From NCBI GenBank assembly GCA_905221605.1, contig CAJNDS010001313.1, forward strand, positions 186,001 to 250,000: a stretch of DNA of 64,000 nt. The letters run 5' to 3'. The notes under the pieces are model-generated. The model was not told the origin of the DNA. It worked only from the letters and a program-made list of their open reading frames with translations, and ran no database searches. Within the stretch, counting starts at the first letter, position 1. Each line of letters begins with the position of its first letter. This stretch comes from Symbiodinium natans. Lineage: Eukaryota; Sar; Dinophyceae; Suessiales; Symbiodiniaceae. A program made the translations under genes and the position numbers. Of the stretch, positions 57,828 through 64,000 are shown piece by piece.

Positions 57828-58121
57828 TCATTGAAGCAAGCGATGGCTGCAGGATGCTGCAGGCAAGGAAGCTGAAGATGGTGCTGTTCTCGGGTTTTGC
57901 TTGTCACTTGCGGATTCTTTCTCTGAACTATCTGTGTGTAGGTTGCGATTTGTGCCGTTCCAACCTCCGAACCTCAACGCTAGCATGACCAAGCGAGTAA
58001 GGCCAATGGCACAAAAGGCCATATGCAGCTCACAAGCTGATTGGCTGTTCAGCGAGCATGGAAAATGGCAAACTGTTCTTTCGGCGCTCTGCATGCTGCT
58101 TCTCCCAAAATCCCTTAACAT
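57828..58121 (-). CDS. candidate exon, unidentified
   Basis: An open frame contains a hydrophobic stretch (MAFCAIGLTRLVMLALRFGG) followed by a polar tail (TNRNLHTDSSEKESASDKQN). It might be a small membrane protein or one exon of a larger gene. No splice sites were fixed. Confidence 0.3.
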   Translation of the reverse strand: MLRDFGRSSMQSAERTVCHFPCSLNSQSACELHMAFCAIGLTRLVMLALRFGGWNGTNRNLHTDSSEKESASDKQNPRTAPSSASLPAASCSHRLLQ

Positions 58122-58684
58122 CTACACACACTAGAGAGAACTTTGCCCCACGAAGATCCAGGACAAATTCCAACAAGAGCTGGCACATAAGTCCCGCCTC
58201 AGAGGCTTTCGTATGCTAACGCCAAAGTTTGCTCCATTTGGAGGGCTTTTTCTGGCATCCCCATCGTCGAGAACGTATATGATTCGCAATCATGTGCCCA
58301 TCACGGGGAATTAGACAAAATGAAGGGGATGCACCACTGAGTGAAACGCAAACGCCAACTCGACCATCTCCCGTCATTTAGTACTTTTCCCCGCCCACTG
58401 GTCAAGACAGCTCGCAGGCGCTGTGTCCGAAACTTGCGTCTCTTTGAGACCTACAAATCAGCACAACTTCCTGATAGTCCACGCACAGACATGGAAAGTA
58501 TTGTCTGGCGTAAGGTAACATTCGAGGACACAAAAGCTTCTACGTGGAGCGATGGACTACCTCAACCCAAGCTGTCCAACTTATGAATAAGGAGCTACAG
58601 CAAGCCAATCAAGAATCAAGCTTCCGGCACCTTGGTCTCACAAGCCAAACGGTGCAAAAAGGCATGTGATTGCCATGCAACCCA

Positions 58685-59236
58685 TCAAACGGCCCCGCAT
58701 ACTTCAACAATTCGTCTGTGATCCCTCCAAGTTTGGAAAAAAGTCTCATATGTGGCTGGGAGAGTAAGCTTTGCAAATGCTTGAGCTTGTTTTTCCTGCA
58801 TGCGCACAATGGCCACCCTGCCCGAGTCCGTCCGAGCCCATGTGGCCAAGGCAAACCGCAGGTCACCGGCAGCTTGAAGCAAGATCCTGCATGATTCTTT
58901 TGATCTATCCAGAACGGGATGCCAATTTGGGGGGTGTTGGGGGTGTTGGGGGTGTTGGGGGTGTTGGGGGTGTTGGGGGTGTTGGGGGCCACCTGAGGGT
59001 TTCACATGTAGCCACGGCTCAGAGCTTGCTGTGGCCATCGGAAGCGCCCCTTCGAGCGAATCCAGCCAGAGTACTGGCAACCTTCGGCTGGATTCCACTA
59101 CAATGCTTGAACTGCGCAACACCACCATATTTTCCGCCAACATCACGATGCAACCAGGCCGCGCCATCGCCGACAGTTTGCCAAAGTGAAGACGGGGTCG
59201 AATATTCGCACCGGCACCTTCCTGACTCATGCCCAT
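58685..59236 (-). CDS. candidate coding stretch interrupted by a 9-bp minisatellite
   Basis: The minus-strand frame is open for 183 codons and looks protein-like on its downstream side (ESCRILLQAAGDLRFALATW, then KQAQAFAKLTLPATYETFFQ). A run of seven 9-bp units at 58926-58988 keeps the frame and would encode a Pro-Gln-His repeat. The repeat may be intronic. No family is recognised. Confidence 0.35.
   Translation of the reverse strand: MGMSQEGAGANIRPRLHFGKLSAMARPGCIVMLAENMVVLRSSSIVVESSRRLPVLWLDSLEGALPMATASSEPWLHVKPSGGPQHPQHPQHPQHPQHPQHPPNWHPVLDRSKESCRILLQAAGDLRFALATWARTDSGRVAIVRMQEKQAQAFAKLTLPATYETFFQTWRDHRRIVEVCGAV
58926..58988. repeat. 9-bp minisatellite (TGTTGGGGG), about seven copies
   Basis: Seven head-to-tail units of TGTTGGGGG. 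Being a multiple of three, it leaves the minus-strand frame through it open. Confidence 0.95.
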
Positions 59237-59268
59237 TGCTCGAACACTAATGAGTTCTCACTAAGTCA

Positions 59269-59925
59269 CTAAGTTATCACTGATGCGCTCGTCTTGTTGG
59301 TGGTCCTCTCGGCAGGCCGCCGACCCGCCGACTGCTGCAAAAACTTGCATACAGATAGGACTCTTCCTGAGTGTTCCCTCTTCCTGGTCCACTGCCACAA
59401 CAGAAGCTGCAAGGTTGTCAAAACATGTTCAAACGCAGGGAGCTGGGACGTGCATTGCGATTCGGTCCCCTCTTTAATTGCCGAAGTTTGCCAGGATCGT
59501 CTAGCCCAAGGTGTTCTCAAAGCTTCTTTTTGCTTGCCCAAGACCACTCCTCAAAAACACTTTGTCCGGATCTGAATACTCATGCGTCAACAGCGTATTA
59601 AGAGGGGAGCTAAACTCCAAGCCCTGAGCCCTGAGAACCCGAAACCTGGGGTGGTCAGAGTCGCGAGTGCAAGAATCAGTGCATGTTCCTAGCGCAGTCA
59701 GCACATCGCCTCCGTATCTTTACTTTCCGTAGTGGCCATCAACTCCCGACCAGAAAGCAGAAGCGTTCTGCGCATCCTGCATAACGTGATTGGACCAAGG
59801 CTCAGGACCTCGCATGTGGCGATCAGCAGCTCCTGCACATGATCGCACAGAGCAGAGACAAGGGTCTGCTCTGCACATCGCTCTGCTTTGCTCCTCTGGC
59901 TCCATGTACGGTAGCCATGGCGCAT
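59269..59925 (-). CDS. candidate exon pair, unidentified
   Basis: Two helical-looking minus-strand segments. About 59885-59700 contains EQTLVSALCDHVQELLIATC and EVLSLGPITLCRMRRTLLLS. About 59490-59290 contains LPAFEHVLTTLQLLLWQWTR. They may be exons of one gene, but neither splice borders nor family could be established. The stretch 59.95-60.65 kb holds further short frames without support. Confidence 0.35.
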
Positions 59926-60687
59926 GACCAGAAGCCACCTTGACAGTGCGAAATACTGCTCACGACAAACAAAACTGGCAGCTTTGCACCTGTAAAGGAC
60001 TTAGCGTGTGCACTTCCGCCAATTTGAGTTTTGTTTCGGAAGGGCGTTTGTGTGTGTGGCTGTCGCGTCCACGCGTGATGCACATTCTTGTCCAAATCAC
60101 GCTCTTCAGTAGGTTGCGTTTGTCGTCTCATCACCTCGACCCCATATTCTGAGGTCGAAACTGTTCTCCCACTTTAGACCCGTGGCGCGATGACGCAGGA
60201 GCGCGGCAACGGGGAGCTGTCGCGTTGGCGAAGTGCAGAGAAGCGTCGCGTTGGATCTCTGAGCCTTTTTCCTGGAAAGCTCCGGTGTCTTGGAACTTCG
60301 GCTTGCTGTAGCACATAGTGGACATAAGTAGTACGTAATGTACGCGGAGGTTTGGAGCACCAGCTCACTTGTATGTGTGCAGGCGTTCTGAAGAATAGGA
60401 TTTGGCATGTGGGGATGGGGAGTGCTTAAAAATGCGGGTCCAGAAGAAACCCTAATCTGCCTCGTGTGAATTTGGAGAAAAGAAGCATTGGGCACAGGAG
60501 CATTAACAACAGCACCTTAGCTTGGCCACCGCCCGCTTACCCACAGGTCCAGTCCCATATTTTGCCGACCCCCATCCCACTGGCCATATCATCCCGATTG
60601 GCCTAAAAAATGCTAGATATGCCGTACGATCCACACGGATCTACTCACAGACATCAACTTCTACACTCCACACTTGTACAAGGCCAC

Positions 60688-62273
60688 CAGCGACCAGCGT
60701 CTGAAGTAGGCAAAGGCTAGTGGGCGTGGCACCACTGCATGCCAGTCGTTTGCGGCAAAGGCCTTTGGCTGGTCCTGGCTCGGAGCACCATAATTTCGAC
60801 GCCACGTTAAGGATTTAAGAATTTCAGGCTTGCGCAAGCTGCGTTCTGACTGCCTATATCCTGCCAGCATGTCCCCGTCTAAAAAAGTTAGCAAATCCCC
60901 TGCGCCTTGTCAAGCGTTTGTTCCTGCAGCGTCCCTCCAAGCGGAACGGTCCAGATGCTCTTCTCATCCAGAAGGTGCAGCGGGGGGTGATTTGAAATCC
61001 ATGCAAGATCCAGGCGACTGTAAAGCAGCCATCTGAACGGATACCCTCGCCGCATCTCATGCGCTTCTGTCAAGTCCAACACCTTTTGTAGCTTCACGAG
61101 GCTGTGCAGAGACCCTCCTTTGCTGTGTTGGGCGAGGGGCGCCAAAGCCCGTCCGCCCATTCGCTGATAACGCTCCAGGGCCCTGAAGACAGAGAGTAAG
61201 CACTGCTGTCTTTTTGGGGCAAACGAAAAACAGGTCCTCGCTCTTCCTAGCAGTTGCATGCTTGTGACTTTGACTCTAGATTCTGTAGCATTGTTGGAAC
61301 AAGGTGCGATGCTGCTTCTTGTGCTTCATTTCGGCTTTCGGCTAGGCTAGACCTTTAGGTCACCCGATCCTGAACAAGTTTGCATCAACCAGTTCGGACC
61401 ACAATCCCACAAGAACAGACTCATGCTGTGTCCTAGGTCCTCAATTCAACCCTCACAGTGAAAAAAACTCTCAAGTGCTGCAGCATATGCACAGGCCTAC
61501 CAGCCTTGGACGGATCTTGCCACGGAGGTCTTCTGCAGAGTCGTCTATTTCCCATGCAAAGGCTGCTAGAGACGGCAGCAGCTTCTTCATGGAGCGACGC
61601 TCCACCCAGCCATGTCGCTGTCCCCGACGGCTGACCACTGCAAAGACCTTAGCCTTCAACGGCCTCACTAAATGCCTCTGTATACTGGCCACAACTCCCT
61701 CATCGAAGCGCCAGTCGCCCGCAAACAGTACCGCGGTGCCTCTGGCAGGTTTGGCAGGTTTACCCGAGGCCATGCCTCGGCTCGCTTGCGCTCTGGGCAG
61801 CCTTGGCTGCTCGACGGCTGTGAAAATGACCGGATGTGGAGCCTTGCCGGGGTCCTCGAAATGTATCAGCCAAGTCTTACCCAGCTCTCGCGCAGCTTCA
61901 GGTAATTCCATGCTTTTCTGGAACTCTGCGTGCTGGTCAGCGGCAACCGCGAGGCGGAAGGGTAGTCTTGTATGGCTCGCGTAGCATCCAGGAACGAGCA
62001 GGTCTTGCGACATGAGCGTGCCCGATCGGAGCCCCTGATACAGATAGAGTGGCGCCAGGAAGCCTGCATGCTTGCTGGAAACATCTGGAAACACACTCTT
62101 CGACCCTTGAGAGGGAACTCAAGGCACCTGAAAGACTCGGTCCATTCGCGCAGATGCTTCTTAAACCAGAGGTTCACTTAAAGGGGGCTTTGTTTGAGTT
62201 TCCGGCCTGCCACCACCTCAACGGAGCACGCTAGGGGCACACAAAGCAGCATGAGCTCCTGGAGGTTGGCCAT
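60688..62273 (-). CDS. secretory-pathway glycosyltransferase-like protein, 3' end incomplete
   Basis: Exons 62273-62207, 62105-61501, 61205-60906 and 60768-60688 close in frame for about 351 residues. Donors are GC, GT, GC and GT, so more exons must lie below 60688. Exon 1 is a signal peptide (MANLQELMLLCVPLACSVEV). Exon 2 contains GTAVLFAGDWRFDEGVVASI and QRHLVRPLKAKVFAVVSRRG, the usual opening of a protist/plant glycosyltransferase-like group in which a strand is followed by 'N/RHLVxPL.ADVF'. Exon 3 contains FRWLLYSRLDLAWISNHPPL, resembling its acidic R.RLD site. Exon 4 contains ANDWHAVVPRPLAFAYFRRW, resembling its late motif ('NDRHAVVPR'). The protein would act in ER or Golgi on an unknown acceptor. 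The family label is from pattern memory and less certain than the exon structure. An extra stretch between exon 1 and 2 could also be coding. Confidence 0.68.
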
Positions 62274-62289
62274 GTCGTAGTTGAGCTTC

Positions 62290-64000
62290 ACCGCTTTGAG
62301 CATCTGGATCCAGACCACGCGACCCGGCCTGGACACCAAAGTCACAAAGCCGAATGTTGAATGCCGCAAATGTGCAGACCTGGACCCTCCGTGCAGCCTA
62401 CAGCAGTGCAGCGTACAGAGACTGGCCCAGCACACACGCGAGCACACGCGCGATAAACGCACGGCACATGCGCATTCCAGGGGCCTTCTCTGACACGCTT
62501 GCATCCAATGCAACGACCCACGGCGAAGGTCGCCGCCTGAGATTTCCCGATGGCTCCAGAATGCTCACCATAATACCTCACAACATATCTTCTGGAGTAT
62601 TCTAGAGACACAGCTTAAGGGTGCTTGAGGTATCTAAGGCAAGTCTGAGTCCATTTTTTGAATCCACGACCCAAAACATCCATCTGGTCTGCAGTTGCGG
62701 GGCTGCTCGAGCCGCGCAAGAACTCTGTGACATCCACCCCTTGGGTTCAGAATGCCAGCCCCTTGCACAATGAAATACCCTGGCTCGTCATAGTGAATTA
62801 GCAATATTTGATAGTCTAAATGGACAATGTTTCATTCAACATGCCTGCCACCATATCTTCACAATGTTTGCTGATATTTTTGTTACTATGATTATTTGCC
62901 AAATCTACAGATACATTACTTGAACAAGATGCTGCATTTAATAACTTTCTACGTTTTTATACACCCGACAGCTGCTATGAGGTGCTTCACAAAGCCGTCC
63001 GGCAAGACTCCGTAAGGTGTCCAGCTCGTCGCAACCTCCAGCAAGACCCTCTCTGCAACACATCAACCAAAAGGCCATGTACACACTGAGCAATGGCATG
63101 TCGCGACATGAGACCAGGGCGTTTGTTTTCGTCTTTTTGTGGTTTCCGCTTTTTTGGGTTTTCGTAGAAAAGCCGCTCTGCTGAAAGCCACACCTCCATC
63201 TCCTCCACATCGCCCGAGAACCTCTGCTTCCCTGGCTCGTTCTTTTCTGTCCTTGAAGTGGGTAGCCTCCATCTCCTCCTTTTTGAGATAGCAACCTCGA
63301 TTTCCTCTGTTCGATCGGAGAAGATCTATCGTTCGCAAACTTGTTTTCGAGACGTTCTTGCTTTCCATGGATTATAGCCGGGGCCCGTGTCAAGAGCATC
63401 AACGGCGCGAGCCCAGAGAGATGTCCCAAGGACCCGCAAGCCGCCCCAAAGGCCTCGAGGCTTTTGGCAAAGTGCTCGTCCTGTGGCTGGTTGCCGGTGT
63501 GCGACGAGACCTTAACTGGTGTTGCTTGTGCTGGCGAGGGCCAAGGTGGGCACCGGGTTCCAGCTGTACCCGGACCGGGGTCCAGCAACGAAGCGGTACG
63601 ACGAAGGCTGCGGAAAGGGGCAAGGGCCGAGGGCAACAAACATCAGGTGCAAAGGCGGACGTCAGCGGGCGGGACATGCTTGAGGCGTGGGCGAGGGATG
63701 CAGGGAAGTCGGGTTTCTTCGCGGGCTGCTTTGGGTGCTGGTTCTCTCTGCTCCGTAAATGTAGTTGTGAGTGAAGAGAAGAAGATATATGCGCCGGAGG
63801 TAGCCACGACCCGATAAGTCCATGAGCAAAACTAATTTGAGTTGCGAGCTGGGCGCGGTGGTCTCCAGGCATCATGAGCCCATTATGCCAACTGGGGACA
63901 CTCCGACGGAAAGATACTCGACAGGCTAAAGCAGACTCGGGGCATCTCGGGGCACCGAAAACAAACGCCCGCTGAACCGAAACCGAGTCAGAGAACGAGC
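62290..64000. other. no supported gene at the right end
   Basis: A 233-codon minus-strand frame at 62938-63639 overlaps two plus-strand frames of similar length. None shows a domain. The AT-rich stretch 62.63-62.94 kb has no credible frame. Confidence 0.4.

Noticed and set aside
62938-63639. 233-codon minus-strand frame at the right end
   Set aside because: Two plus-strand frames of 138-158 codons cover the same bases. No motif on any of them.

Overview
The window looks like nuclear DNA of a dinoflagellate, most likely a Symbiodiniaceae/Suessiales-type genome. The evidence is in gene structure. Where protein families let exon joins be fixed by reading frame, introns usually start with GC rather than GT (occasionally GA) and almost always end AG with a G as the first exon base. 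Exons can be as short as 19-60 nt, and every gene that could be placed lies on the minus strand. GC content is moderate, simple repeats are abundant, and CCCTAAA/TTTAGGG words occur. There is no sign of bacterial operons, and no tRNA or rRNA gene was found.

Layout from left to right, all genes on the minus strand. 1.36-2.24 kb: a one-exon protein joining an Stc1-type zinc finger to a dual-specificity phosphatase. 4.1-6.3 kb: a five-exon Bcr/CflA-like major facilitator transporter. 12.8-14.6 kb: a protein kinase in many short exons, with DFS in place of DFG. 15-24 kb: scattered unidentified exons and several simple-repeat arrays. 24.5-26.0 kb: a 516-codon acidic orphan ORF. 26-32.5 kb: little that can be supported. 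32.6-33.3 kb: a small Cys-rich orphan. 34.1-39.7 kb: a four-exon multi-pass membrane protein resembling bacterial GT-C-like proteins. Its 2.6-kb third intron holds a 2.26-kb repeat-rich unit with inverted repeat ends and 11-bp flanking direct repeats. 40.6-42.9 kb: a mitochondrial- or plastid-type ClpP protease in at least twelve tiny exons. 44.5-46.4 kb: a helical-repeat protein of FASTK/OPR appearance. 49.2-51.0 kb: a DNase II. 52.1-52.8 kb: unidentified exons. 53.4-55.8 kb: TEDC1, a centriole factor partnering delta/epsilon-tubulin. 56.5-57.4 kb: a single-pass membrane protein with a p97-binding SHP box. 60.7-62.3 kb: a secretory glycosyltransferase-like protein.

These genes do not form a pathway. 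They are housekeeping and cell-biology genes in one co-oriented array, as is usual in dinoflagellates, where transcripts are trans-spliced rather than driven by individual classical promoters. No promoter, terminator or ribosome-binding site could be supported. Joins stated below were chosen by hand from reading frame, splice dinucleotides and family conservation. They are predictions, and no alignment search or transcript was available.
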